DNA from: Saprospiraceae bacterium
GTDB lineage: Bacteria; Bacteroidota; Bacteroidia; Chitinophagales; Saprospiraceae
Length of the DNA stretch: 58,733 nt
Reading direction: 5' to 3'
NCBI GenBank assembly: GCA_020631355.1
Contig: JAHDHL010000013.1
Coordinates: 17,719 to 76,451 of the forward strand
How positions within the stretch are numbered: the stretch's first letter is position 1; each line of letters starts with the position of its first letter. Below the pieces are notes generated by a model. That model worked only from the letters and a program-made list of their open reading frames with translations. It had not been told where the DNA came from and searched no databases. Below, one piece after another: positions 34,358 to 44,436 of this stretch. The position numbers were made by a program, and so were the translations under genes.

Positions 34358-36091
34358 ATGGGCGTAACAGTAAAAGCTAAATTTAATCCATCACCAATTA
34401 AGGTGGATAACGCAGGCCGGTCACTCGGGGATGTGAACTTGGAACTTTCAGTGGATAGTGAATCGACTGCATTATATCATGACCCAAGTGGGAATGTATC
34501 TGATCAGAATTTTTCTATCAGATTGAGGCACGGAAACCTTAAACTACCTGAAACGCTTAAGGATAGTAATTGGGTAGCTAAGAAAGTAGGGACTGATTTT
34601 TATCTATTATCAAAAAATCCGGTTACGATCACGAATGATGGTCCACAATCCATAACATTGGGTAACATACATTTCCAGAACAGTGCAGGTAATTTTGCTT
34701 GTAAACCGACCACTTGTAGATATCTCTGTAATACTTCTTCCCAGGGTAGAGCAAGTGGTTTTATGAGATCATTTAGCTTGGAAGTTATCCGATTCGCAAG
34801 GGGGATGAGTTGGTCACCCAGTGTCATAGGATTCCTCACCAACTCTGGGGAAGCCAATGATTTGACGGTATATCTCACAAATACGGGCTTAGAGGATATT
34901 GATCTGGACAAGGATATTGCATTGACTCTGGGGTATTATGTCGATCAAGGCAATAATGTGAATAGGCCTGATGCATTGTCCAATAGCAAGGAAAAAGGTA
35001 AGTTTTCCATTGATGGTAGATTTACAGGTAGGCCTCCTGAGACAGAGGCTGTTGATGGTCATCCCAATTTATTCTGGAAGAAGGTGGTCTTCAATTTGAA
35101 AGCCTTGGGGAAAGGTGAAGTGATGAAAATCAAAACAGGTGATTTTCTGAAAATCAATATTTCCGAATTAACCACAGAGTTGTCTCCAAGAAAGGGAAGC
35201 ATGTATGTGAAATTTGAGGGGGTATCAGGATATGAGAATATGCAAATGGTGGTTCCCATCGAGATTAGGAATAGTGCTCCTATAAACCTCACTCCGATTG
35301 TCAAGAAAAATGGGAATGACATTGATATCGAATTATACAATTCCAGTGGGTGGCCCATCACATTCAGAAAAGGAAGTTCCACAATACAATTAACCTATCA
35401 GTTAAGTACCAAGAAAGCGGATTTCAGAAGCGATAATCCACAAAGTAACTTCTCCATAGGCCAGTTCCAAATCAAGGAGAACCTCAATGATACCCTCGTA
35501 TTCGAACCATCTCTGGATATGACAACTATCGGCCCCGGGAATTCGATTCTATGCAGTATCAAGAACTTCAATGTGAAGAATAAGGATGAGCGTAACGCCA
35601 TTTTTTCTTTCAACTTTGCAAAGATGAACAAGTTCAGGGACTCAAAGATAGATGTATCCGTCCTATTGAACGAGGAGCCATCCCTTCCATTGGAAGTGTA
35701 TCACAGCAATCCGGTGTATCTAGGAAATGAGTCGAACGACCTGACCATTACCTTGCAGAATACAAGTACTTCCAGTATCCCAATCGGTCAGGCTGCATTT
35801 GTCTTTGCTACGCCTGTTGGCCAGTTCAACTCATTCGCCCAGCTCAGGAATCGTATGGTTGTTAAGGTGAATGGGGGTACGATTATGGATGTAAGCAAGC
35901 CAGCCAATCCGATAGCCATTCTTTTCAAAGAAGGCACGACGCTACCTGCCAATGGACTGATTACGGTAGAACTCACTGGAGTAGTGGATAAGGGGCAGCC
36001 AAGACAAGCCCTGCTCGAATTTACTTCCAGAAAGGTAGAGGGATATAGGGATACGACAGTTAGCACCAAGGTTATGATGCAGAGGAGGTAA
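34358..36091 (+). CDS. Multi-domain beta-sandwich protein (cluster gene 2)
   Basis: The 577-residue protein starts MGVTVKAKFNPSPIKVDNAG and has no signal peptide. It consists of Ig-like segments with recurring phrases such as NDLTVYLTNTGLEDIDLDK and NDLTITLQNTSTSSIPIGQ, typical of domains that hold 'X-terms' like ...VYLxNTG. Three cysteines form C-X4-C-X3-C (Cys115, Cys120, Cys124) in an otherwise Cys-poor chain. No named family was recognised. It lies 72 bases after gene 1 and 88 bases before gene 3, with hairpins in both gaps. It may be a structural or scaffold subunit (inference). Confidence 0.8.
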   Translation: MGVTVKAKFNPSPIKVDNAGRSLGDVNLELSVDSESTALYHDPSGNVSDQNFSIRLRHGNLKLPETLKDSNWVAKKVGTDFYLLSKNPVTITNDGPQSITLGNIHFQNSAGNFACKPTTCRYLCNTSSQGRASGFMRSFSLEVIRFARGMSWSPSVIGFLTNSGEANDLTVYLTNTGLEDIDLDKDIALTLGYYVDQGNNVNRPDALSNSKEKGKFSIDGRFTGRPPETEAVDGHPNLFWKKVVFNLKALGKGEVMKIKTGDFLKINISELTTELSPRKGSMYVKFEGVSGYENMQMVVPIEIRNSAPINLTPIVKKNGNDIDIELYNSSGWPITFRKGSSTIQLTYQLSTKKADFRSDNPQSNFSIGQFQIKENLNDTLVFEPSLDMTTIGPGNSILCSIKNFNVKNKDERNAIFSFNFAKMNKFRDSKIDVSVLLNEEPSLPLEVYHSNPVYLGNESNDLTITLQNTSTSSIPIGQAAFVFATPVGQFNSFAQLRNRMVVKVNGGTIMDVSKPANPIAILFKEGTTLPANGLITVELTGVVDKGQPRQALLEFTSRKVEGYRDTTVSTKVMMQRR

Positions 36092-36140
36092 TATCCTCCG
36101 ATTCATATAGGACCAAGGGGAAGTTTGGAGTACTTCCCCT
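36084..36140 (+). other. Tandem hairpins at the gene 2/gene 3 junction
   Basis: A first stem GGAGG/CCTCC (36084-36088 with 36095-36099) holds the stop codon TAA of gene 2 in its loop. A second, stronger stem AGGGGAAGT/ACTTCCCCT (36116-36124 with 36132-36140) follows, with a 7-base loop. Neither has a T-run. They could set differential expression or mRNA decay within the operon. Confidence 0.5.
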
Positions 36141-36179
36141 AATCGTACTACAATTTTCAGTTCATAAAACGATGGAGAA

Positions 36180-38783
36180 ATGCCAGTTACCATAAAAGCG
36201 GATATCGTATTATTTGATAAGGATTTGGCCCTTGAGTTGAAGACTCGTGAAGCTAATGCCAAAGTTCAGGAAGTCAAGCATAATTATGCTATCTATGATA
36301 CCTCTGTCAAATGGGACAAGGACCATAAGACTACGCTACAGTGGGTAAGGGACAAATTCGAGGATGCTAATCAGAAGAAGCAGACGCGGAATAGCTTTAC
36401 ACTGTTGCCGGGTTATGAACTGAAGATTACCAGTATACCCGGATTGAATATCCAACTGGAAAAACCTGTTTCCATCCAGTTCAATAGGCTGAGTGTGGGA
36501 AAGGAGGGTGGAAGATATTTTCCCGAACCTAAGAAAGGTGAGGTAGCTGGAGAAACAGACGAAGAAAAAGCCAAAAGGAAACAGAATGAAAAAGAGGGGA
36601 TTGCATTCGAAAAATTCGATTTTGAAATTATTGCGAATGTCTGGGGTAAGAAAATTACCCTTTCTCCCGGAGCATGGAGCCAGCTGAATGCACTCCGTCC
36701 ACAAGGAGGAGGTACTCCCGCAACAACTCCCAAACCAGAGGGGGTTACGCAATCAGAAGATGGTACCGTATGGTGGAATGTTAATAAGGAATCCGCTGGA
36801 CTTTCCATTACTTCCTTGGGTTTTGAATATAAGGATGGAAAGATATGTGTCCTAATGGATGCATCGGTCACGTTAGCAGGTCTTAGATTCGGGGTAATGG
36901 GCCTATCAGCCAAAACCAAGCCTGCTACCATGTTTTCCGAATTGCCTGAATTCGATTTTCAGGGGTTGGAATTCGGTTACTACTCCGAAGCAGTCAGTTT
37001 GGGTGCCGCACTCCTAAAGGAACAAGGAACATTGGAGGATGGAACCAAGTACACCCAGTTTATCGGAGCGGCCTTGTTGAAATTATCCAAATTCGACCTT
37101 TGTATCTACGGAGTAGGCGCCTATGCCAAGGTCAAGGGGACAGATTCCTTATTCCTTTATTTCGGACTCAATAAGACCCTAGGAGGACCACCTTTCTTCT
37201 TGGTGACAGGTCTGGCTATCGGCTTCGGATTCAACCGTAGGCTGGAACTCTCATTTGAAAACATGGAGAAGTTCCCACTTATAGGCCTTGCTTTCGGAGA
37301 TCCATTACCTACAGGAGGTTTATTGGGATTGGCGAAGAATCTATCCCCATATATCCCACCATCCCTTGGGTCCATTTTCATCATGGCAGGGATTCGGTTT
37401 GATACATTCAAACTCATTAAGTCATTCGCTCTTTTTGTGGTATATCTCACAGGTAGGTTCAAGTTGGATTTATATATCATTTCCAGGTTGGATATCACAA
37501 AAGGAGGTACGAAGTATGTCTTCATTGAACTGAAAATCAGAGGAAGCCTTAATCCGTCCGAGGGATATGTCAAGGTGGATGGTGCAGTTACGAACAATTC
37601 CTTTATTCTGAATAAGGATATTAAGTTGACAGGAGGCTTTGCATTCTACGCATGGTGGGCCGGAGAACACGAGGGAGATTTCGTACTTACCGTAGGTGGA
37701 TACCATCCGAAATTCAATAAGCCGGACCACTATCCTGATGTTCCTAGATTGAGATTGGAATGGAAAATATCCGATAAGATGAGGGTCTTTGGTGAGTTGT
37801 ATTTCGCACTTACACCAAGGGCCGTAATGGCAGGTATACACGTTGGGGCAGTCTACAAGTCGGGGATACTGACAGTGACATTCAAGGCCGGTATGGACTT
37901 CCTGATACAATGGGAACCATTCCATTATGATATCAATGTCTATGTCCAATTGGCCATTAGGGTTCACATCGAAATCAGTTTCGGAATCCTAGGGTCCATC
38001 AATGCTTACTTCAGTCTCAAGGCAGGTGCAAGTCTGCATATCTATGGTCCTGAATTCGCACTGAGGGGAAAGGCTTACCTAGAAATAGATGTGGGAATCG
38101 CAACAGTGAAGATTACAGCATCAATATCCATAGGAGGCAAACCGGCTGATCCGCCACCATTGGAATGGAATGCCTTTGAAACGAAGATGCTTCCTGAGAA
38201 AACAGAAAGACTAAGTCTCGATATAACGGATGGTGTAGTGGATAAGCATGATGATATTCTGATTCTGGATAAACAGAACATCAAACTGAAACTGGAAAGT
38301 AAGATTCCTGCAAATACCATTCTTTATAATGAGAAAGATAATAATGCGGAGAAAGAATTCACTGGTCAGGATTTCAAGATTGGACTGATGGAAACCAGTA
38401 CCATCAAATCCTCCAAGTTGAAAGTGGATGTCAGGGATAGCTCAGGTAAACATGTGGATGAGGGACTATTCATTCCAGAATTAATCAATAAGAATGTACC
38501 TGGAAGTTTGTGGGGAGAGAAGACCAAGGATTTGAATGCGGCAGCAACAGTGCCTGCAGCTTCTGGTGTTAAGCTCCACTTAGGTAAGGCGCCGATTCCG
38601 GGCAAGACAGAACCGCTTCCAATCAGCCAATTGGACAAGTCCTTAGGACCGGTTAGTGATATTATCAACTTCGAGGATGAAGCATTCAGCAAGGCAGAGC
38701 TAGAAGCTTGGTTAGGCGAAACGGTAACATTGGATAACTCCTTCTACAAGGAAGTTCAAGCTGCCCAATTAGATTTGGTTTAA
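36180..38783 (+). CDS. Large beta-rich protein, DUF6603-like (cluster gene 3)
   Basis: The 867-residue protein starts MPVTIKADIVLFDKDLALEL and has no signal peptide. Residues about 210-660 are a continuous series of short amphipathic strands resembling a barrel or beta-solenoid. Islands are GGPPFFLVTGLAIGFGFNRR (about 335), VGGYHPKFNKPDHYPDVPRL (about 505), GELYFALTPRAVMAG (about 538) and DFLIQWEPFHYDINVYVQ (about 572). From memory these match DUF6603, an uncharacterised domain; I could not test this. The C-terminal 190 residues are charged and partly helical. A membrane-like strand pattern without an export signal is unusual. Confidence 0.82.
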   Translation: MPVTIKADIVLFDKDLALELKTREANAKVQEVKHNYAIYDTSVKWDKDHKTTLQWVRDKFEDANQKKQTRNSFTLLPGYELKITSIPGLNIQLEKPVSIQFNRLSVGKEGGRYFPEPKKGEVAGETDEEKAKRKQNEKEGIAFEKFDFEIIANVWGKKITLSPGAWSQLNALRPQGGGTPATTPKPEGVTQSEDGTVWWNVNKESAGLSITSLGFEYKDGKICVLMDASVTLAGLRFGVMGLSAKTKPATMFSELPEFDFQGLEFGYYSEAVSLGAALLKEQGTLEDGTKYTQFIGAALLKLSKFDLCIYGVGAYAKVKGTDSLFLYFGLNKTLGGPPFFLVTGLAIGFGFNRRLELSFENMEKFPLIGLAFGDPLPTGGLLGLAKNLSPYIPPSLGSIFIMAGIRFDTFKLIKSFALFVVYLTGRFKLDLYIISRLDITKGGTKYVFIELKIRGSLNPSEGYVKVDGAVTNNSFILNKDIKLTGGFAFYAWWAGEHEGDFVLTVGGYHPKFNKPDHYPDVPRLRLEWKISDKMRVFGELYFALTPRAVMAGIHVGAVYKSGILTVTFKAGMDFLIQWEPFHYDINVYVQLAIRVHIEISFGILGSINAYFSLKAGASLHIYGPEFALRGKAYLEIDVGIATVKITASISIGGKPADPPPLEWNAFETKMLPEKTERLSLDITDGVVDKHDDILILDKQNIKLKLESKIPANTILYNEKDNNAEKEFTGQDFKIGLMETSTIKSSKLKVDVRDSSGKHVDEGLFIPELINKNVPGSLWGEKTKDLNAAATVPAASGVKLHLGKAPIPGKTEPLPISQLDKSLGPVSDIINFEDEAFSKAELEAWLGETVTLDNSFYKEVQAAQLDLV

Positions 38784-38809
38784 TTCATTTCCAAAAGAAT
38801 TGACGAACT

Positions 38810-40756
38810 ATGAGTTATAAGATAAAAGAAGAATTATTCAAGACATGGAGTGATGGTGTGCAAACCAAGGGGATGACAGTTATCCATGAGGAAGTAAGTC
38901 CCGTTCCTGATACTAAGGAACAAATGGCTTATGTGGCCAATAATATTCCCCAAATCCATGTGGGAACCTATGCCGTGACAATGGAACATACCATAGGGAA
39001 GTTTGAAAGGCAGAGTAGTAGCAATCTGGAGTTGGGGAATACAACGACAAAATTCAGGGTGGATGGCTTGCGATTCACCGTTTCACCCAAGGATGTTTAT
39101 AGTGTTTATCCACCCAGACAGTCCCTTGGGTCCTATATGGGGGCAATTCCAAGCATTACACTCAATAGGGAAAGTCTGCCGTGGGAAAGAAAGTCAGGGG
39201 TAGGGAGCAAGAATGAAACTCCTTTCATGGCTCTTTTACTATTGGAAGAAAGTGAGATTGAGAAAGTGGAAATGATGAAGCTTACTGATTTGAAAGCGTT
39301 GGGATTGGATTTTGTCATTGAAGATGGAGAGAAAAAGGTAGATGCCATCAATACACTAGTTCTGAATGATGGGGCATTGGACAATGTGAAATCCACGGAA
39401 GATGAATTGCCATATCTCACCCATACCAATAACCACTTGGATAAAGATGATAAGAGTTTGGCGAAGAAAGCCATTCTGCTTGCGAATCGTCTTCCTCAAA
39501 AAGGTAAGCGTTATCAGGTGCATTTGGTTTCCTTGGAAAAGGGATACAACAAATACATGCCGACCATGTACAGCTGGGGCTTTACCTGTAGTGAGCATTA
39601 TGCCGGATTCCAAAGATTGAAATATGTCAAGACGGGTAATCTTAGAATCAATGCACCCAAACTGGATGCCTATATGAAAAAGGGTTATGTCCCAATGAAA
39701 TACCATTTGCTGAATGGTAATAAGACTTGGGCTTGGTACAGAGGGCCTATTGTTCCCATTTTTGGAAAGGATGAATATGTGAGTTACGATTTCGAACAAC
39801 CGAATAAGGCTACTGATTTCCTACAGTTGGATAAGCGGAGTGGAATGATGGATGTAACCTATGCTTCAGCTTGGCAATTGGGGCGCTTACTCACTTTGGA
39901 GGAAAAAAGAATCGCTAAGGACTTATTCCAATACAAAAGGAATCTCATCAAGTCGAAAAACTACGATAATGCCTTGGCGGAAGCCAAGAGTGGCAAAATC
40001 ATTCCGGTAATCAGTCGGGTGAAAAAGCCTGATTTGCCACCATCCGTTAGGGATTGGTTACACGGATTGATGACATTGGAAGTAGTGCCCACGAATTACC
40101 TCATACCCGATCCCTCCATTCTACCTGTGGATAGTATCCAATTTTTCCGAATGGATATGAATTGGGTGGAACACCTCATTGAGGGTGCATTGGCAGTGGG
40201 CGAAGCCTGGGAGCCACCCCAAAGTGGGGCACAAGTCGCAAGTACTAATGTAAGGGTGCCCGCAGCCCAAGCCAATACGGCGGATAATAACTCCAAGTAC
40301 AGCATGTATTCAGGATTCGTCATCCGCTCCCGTGTCATTGCAGACCAAACGGATATAACCATTACAGCCAAGTACAAGGATGGAGGAAGTTTCAAGGAAT
40401 TGGATTTGGTGGCCAAGCGGAAGTTGGCGGATGATGTCCTACTCTGCATATACCAGGGGGCCAAGGATGAAAAAACTACGATAGATAGGGTGGAATTCGG
40501 AGTTCATGCCAGAGGTGTACACTACGGGATGTACGAACAGAACGGAACATTCGAAAAATCCGTAAAGACAGTGACCAATAATCGTTTGACAAAGAAATCT
40601 GTAGCTATTCCTACAGGCAATGATGGTGTCATCATGGATAATGGAAAATTGAATATGACGAAGCTCATCAGCATAGTCAATGCTAAATCCGTACCTGATT
40701 TTGCGATGAAGATGACCGAGGGGGTAGAGGGTGTTTGGTTTGGATACAAGGCCTGA
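38810..40756 (+). CDS. 'YASAWQLGRLL' protein of unknown function (cluster gene 4)
   Basis: The 648-residue protein has no signal peptide. Conserved-looking islands are YMPTMYSWGFTCSEHYAGF (about 249), WAWYRGPIVPIF (about 307), MMDVTYASAWQLGRLLTLEE (about 347), LPPSVRDWLHGLMTLEVVP (about 410), and YLIPDPSILPVDSIQFFRMD with NWVEHLIEGALAVGEAWEPP (about 430-470). I recall similar 'AWQLGRLL' and 'P.S..FF..D..W...L..GA...G' phrases in uncharacterised proteins found beside gene-1-like proteins elsewhere, which would support a conserved module; that memory needs a search. It starts 26 bases after gene 3. Confidence 0.82.
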   Translation: MSYKIKEELFKTWSDGVQTKGMTVIHEEVSPVPDTKEQMAYVANNIPQIHVGTYAVTMEHTIGKFERQSSSNLELGNTTTKFRVDGLRFTVSPKDVYSVYPPRQSLGSYMGAIPSITLNRESLPWERKSGVGSKNETPFMALLLLEESEIEKVEMMKLTDLKALGLDFVIEDGEKKVDAINTLVLNDGALDNVKSTEDELPYLTHTNNHLDKDDKSLAKKAILLANRLPQKGKRYQVHLVSLEKGYNKYMPTMYSWGFTCSEHYAGFQRLKYVKTGNLRINAPKLDAYMKKGYVPMKYHLLNGNKTWAWYRGPIVPIFGKDEYVSYDFEQPNKATDFLQLDKRSGMMDVTYASAWQLGRLLTLEEKRIAKDLFQYKRNLIKSKNYDNALAEAKSGKIIPVISRVKKPDLPPSVRDWLHGLMTLEVVPTNYLIPDPSILPVDSIQFFRMDMNWVEHLIEGALAVGEAWEPPQSGAQVASTNVRVPAAQANTADNNSKYSMYSGFVIRSRVIADQTDITITAKYKDGGSFKELDLVAKRKLADDVLLCIYQGAKDEKTTIDRVEFGVHARGVHYGMYEQNGTFEKSVKTVTNNRLTKKSVAIPTGNDGVIMDNGKLNMTKLISIVNAKSVPDFAMKMTEGVEGVWFGYKA

Positions 40757-40804
40757 TGTAATAGTACGGATCACCAATAAAAAAACGAAAGAAAACAAAC
40801 GGAT

Positions 40805-43800
40805 ATGAGAGTCAAATTTATGGGGCATACCCAGCTTCAGCAAGCTGCACAATACATCACGGATGGTGACTATGAACTTCAGTTCAAGGTTAGGGTGAAT
40901 AATGCCAATGCTGCCGTAGATTCCAATGTCATCGAAAAGATAACTGTGGATGTTCCCAATGATAAGATTACCATTACCAAAATTGTAGGTCATAGTGCAG
41001 CCGTAAGTATTGAGGCTAAGATTCTGGGTGTTAAGGATTATGATGTGTCTGGAGTAACATCCAAAAAATATAGCTTTTCCTTAGAAACAGCAGAGAGGAC
41101 AACCCTTGCCGGAATTATAACAGGGGTAGGTGCTGATGAATTGAAATCCACCAGCTATATCAATATGATTGTCGAACGGAAAACTACCGTTGTTGTCGCA
41201 AAGATGCGGGAAGTGGTGACTCCTGCAGTAGTGGGACCACCACCTACTGATGCTAAACTCAAGTTCGAATCCTTTCTCGAAACAATGGATACGGACCAAA
41301 AGAAAGCATGTATCACCCATTTTCTGAATGAGGCAGAAACGGCGTTAATCAGACTGAAAAAAGACAAACGGGTTGATTTTAGAACTCAGACTGAGGGGAT
41401 ATATGATATTCTTAGTGAGAATGATTATAACACTAAAGCCAAGAGTACTGGAGCTAACGGCACACAAGGACATATTCCTTTAATCGGTCCCAATCAATAC
41501 ATCTATATTGACTTCTTAGATTGGGCCAATCATACAAGTCTAGCTACACTCAATGCTAGCTTTGCAGATGTACTGACTGAACTTAGTTTTTATAATGCGG
41601 CCAAGGACCAAGGAAATATTAGTAAGAATACTAAATCCTATAAAGTAGCACAAAGTTTCCCTCATACACCCGATGATTTCAAGGATAAGAATTTTGTAGA
41701 CCCGACAGACGATGCCAAAAGTTTTGGTTTCGGAACGGTAACCACGTTGTTCGATGATTTTGGCTTCCAACAGGCAAGCTATACGGCTGGTGCTGCTGGT
41801 GCTGCTGGAACATTCAAGTATGGCAGGGGGAGTTCTGAGGTGACTATCCTTGAGGCAAACAAGGATACCTTACCAGTCAATATTTATCTTTCGAAGAAAA
41901 ACAATCCTCACAAAAAGGATCAGTTTGATAAGAATATCCTCGAATTATTACAGAATACGATTGTAGCCAAAACCCCTGCACAAAAGTATTATAAGGATGG
42001 ATTGTATTTACCTCTACATTATAGCCATCTGAAAAAATTTGTAAAGAAGGCAGGTCCGAAAGGAGTAGATGAAACGGTATTATTGAAGGGATTAAAACAG
42101 CCAGGTGGTGGAGCACCTGCTACAGATCTTTACACATTACATTCCAAGGTTGTTGATACTACGACCCATAAAAGTAGAGCCAGTGTATTTTCAACAGTGA
42201 CGTCCCACGCAACAACTGGAGTGAGTACCGTTAATGAAACTCCGAATTTTGCTGATTATATCTGGTTCTTGGTATTTGTCAATGCAGAAACCAGTCGTCA
42301 TCCCCAATGGAATTTCATGGCTCGAATGGCACTGGAAGGAGTTCAGATTGGATTACTTGAATTCGATAATCTAACGAATCCTAGAACAAATGTCGGGTAT
42401 ATCCCCAAATCCCACGGTGCAGTAGCGACTATGGAAGAATACAAGGATCGTTTTTTCCAAAAAGAACTGACCTTGGTACTCCTGGAAGACCTAATTGACA
42501 AGGAGGGTACCATTAAAACCAATCTTGAGGGAAATAAGACCACATATGACTTGGATATGGTGGGGTATAATTGGTTGGACTTTGCAGGCAAGGCCACTAA
42601 GTTCTCCAAACGTCTGGAAGATATCAATGTCCAGGTAGAAACGGGAAAGACCCTGATGGATGCAGAGAAAACAGCAATGGATAGCGCTAGCGGTGCCAGT
42701 AAGGATTTTGCCGATCAGAGAAAACCACTTTTGGAAGCTTTGATTACGATTTATAATACGCATTGGACTGCTCATGCTTTCACGACCGTAAAAAGTGATT
42801 ATGATGCAGCTACCACGGCAATCATGGGCTTCGCCAATAAAATTGTCAGTCAAGTAGGAGGTACGCCACAAGTCTTTACTCCAATCGATCCAACGACAGT
42901 TCCGGCTAAGGTTTCCATCTTGGAAAAATGGGGGAGTACGGACAAGAAAGATTTTACCCTGAATTTTGATGTGACCGACTTTAATACCAAGGTCAACGCA
43001 TACCTTGGGGAATATAAGGCCATCCGCAAATCCGCTGCTGAACTATTGAAGACGTACTGGAATTGGATTGCCTTATTCCAATTTGATAAGGCATTCATCG
43101 AAGGGGCGGGGGGTGTATCGAAAGGAGATGGCACCCACCTGAAGAAACTGGATGATGAAGTAGCCAAGGCTGATCCTGATTTTGATCAGATAGGAGCCCA
43201 TACTACAGCATTGGATTTAGAGAAAAAAGCATGGGAGGCTCAGAAGGCAGCAGCAATCACCACATGTACGGAATATGCAACATGGTCTACCAAGGCCAAT
43301 GAACTCAAGACGGTCGTATTACCGTTTTTTACTGCTGAACGTACAGGCTTGGATACAGCTGGAATCAAAACCAAATTATCCACTTTTGGAGAAGCGTATA
43401 ATGATTTGAAAGCAGCATGTAATACCGCCATAGATGCCTATAATACACCACCTGCACCACCAACGCCACCTGCTGAAGAAGACGGAGGAGGTGAAGCAGG
43501 AGAGAGCGGTGGTGAAAGTGCCGGTGAGGCCGCAGGCGAAGACACTAAAGCCAAGGATTTACAAGTGGCCCTTATCAATTTCTTGGATAAGGTATTCGCA
43601 GATACCATAGCATTACAAAGTACATCCAATACCAAGCTGAATACCAACTATGATACCGTCCAGCCAGTAGAGACAACACATAAGGCAGCCGTACAGACCC
43701 ATAAGGAAGACATAACCAAGTTCACGGATATCTCGGGAGCCATCACATCCTTTTTCGCAGAGGAGAAGAATTTCTTGGATAATGTCAATACAACAAAAAA

Positions 43801-44416
43801 ATATCTGGATAAGTACGATGGTGTAGTCGCTGTGGATGGATTGACATCATTCATCTCAGCATTGAATACCTGTGTGAAAACCAAGGAGAATAATACCACT
43901 ATTACAGGCTCGTACACCTGCCCCGATTCAGATGCAATGGGCATCAATATCGACATCAAGCCAGATGATATCAATCTGAAGATTAGGGGAATGGCTGATA
44001 AGAAAAAGGCTATCCTTTTAGCAGCCTTGGAGATACAAATCAAGACCTGTGATAATATGCTGGCTATCCAGCAACATATAGATGGTTTGGAAAAGGCATT
44101 CAATAAACTGATAGATGATGCTATTGGAGCTTTCGATAAGAAGAGTACTCCTGCAGCAGGAAAGATAGACGGTACAATAGACCTCAGTGAAAATTACTTC
44201 GGGCGTTGGGCCAATGGTGTGGCAGTATATCTCATGTACCATTACCTCAAGGGAGGATATGATCTTGAGGAATTGAAAGTCAGGAAATATGAGGCTGCTA
44301 CACTGAAAGACCCTGCTGATAAGGCCAATGTCATTGATAAGATGATGACTTGGTCCACAGAAAAGTACGGACTACAATCCCTATTGCAGCACATTCCCAT
44401 CAACGACCCTGTTTAA
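40805..44416 (+). CDS. Giant protein with NAETxRHxxWNFMA motif, paralogue A (cluster gene 5)
   Basis: The 1203-residue protein starts MRVKFMGHTQLQQAAQYITD without a signal peptide. It shares ordered islands with gene 6: GHIPLIGPNQYIYIDFLDWA (about 222), YYKDGLYLPLHYSHLKKFV (about 396), NAETSRHPQWNFMARMAL (about 493), NYFGRWANGVAVYLMYHYLK (about 1129) and LQSLLQHIPI at the end. Between the third and fourth it has about 600 residues of mainly helical, coiled-coil-like sequence, interrupted by a Pro-rich then Gly/Glu-rich linker (about 879-914). Composition suggests a long flexible particle component. Function unknown. Confidence 0.83.
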   Translation: MRVKFMGHTQLQQAAQYITDGDYELQFKVRVNNANAAVDSNVIEKITVDVPNDKITITKIVGHSAAVSIEAKILGVKDYDVSGVTSKKYSFSLETAERTTLAGIITGVGADELKSTSYINMIVERKTTVVVAKMREVVTPAVVGPPPTDAKLKFESFLETMDTDQKKACITHFLNEAETALIRLKKDKRVDFRTQTEGIYDILSENDYNTKAKSTGANGTQGHIPLIGPNQYIYIDFLDWANHTSLATLNASFADVLTELSFYNAAKDQGNISKNTKSYKVAQSFPHTPDDFKDKNFVDPTDDAKSFGFGTVTTLFDDFGFQQASYTAGAAGAAGTFKYGRGSSEVTILEANKDTLPVNIYLSKKNNPHKKDQFDKNILELLQNTIVAKTPAQKYYKDGLYLPLHYSHLKKFVKKAGPKGVDETVLLKGLKQPGGGAPATDLYTLHSKVVDTTTHKSRASVFSTVTSHATTGVSTVNETPNFADYIWFLVFVNAETSRHPQWNFMARMALEGVQIGLLEFDNLTNPRTNVGYIPKSHGAVATMEEYKDRFFQKELTLVLLEDLIDKEGTIKTNLEGNKTTYDLDMVGYNWLDFAGKATKFSKRLEDINVQVETGKTLMDAEKTAMDSASGASKDFADQRKPLLEALITIYNTHWTAHAFTTVKSDYDAATTAIMGFANKIVSQVGGTPQVFTPIDPTTVPAKVSILEKWGSTDKKDFTLNFDVTDFNTKVNAYLGEYKAIRKSAAELLKTYWNWIALFQFDKAFIEGAGGVSKGDGTHLKKLDDEVAKADPDFDQIGAHTTALDLEKKAWEAQKAAAITTCTEYATWSTKANELKTVVLPFFTAERTGLDTAGIKTKLSTFGEAYNDLKAACNTAIDAYNTPPAPPTPPAEEDGGGEAGESGGESAGEAAGEDTKAKDLQVALINFLDKVFADTIALQSTSNTKLNTNYDTVQPVETTHKAAVQTHKEDITKFTDISGAITSFFAEEKNFLDNVNTTKKYLDKYDGVVAVDGLTSFISALNTCVKTKENNTTITGSYTCPDSDAMGINIDIKPDDINLKIRGMADKKKAILLAALEIQIKTCDNMLAIQQHIDGLEKAFNKLIDDAIGAFDKKSTPAAGKIDGTIDLSENYFGRWANGVAVYLMYHYLKGGYDLEELKVRKYEAATLKDPADKANVIDKMMTWSTEKYGLQSLLQHIPINDPV

Positions 44417-44436
44417 CCCAATGAAAACTGTATGAT

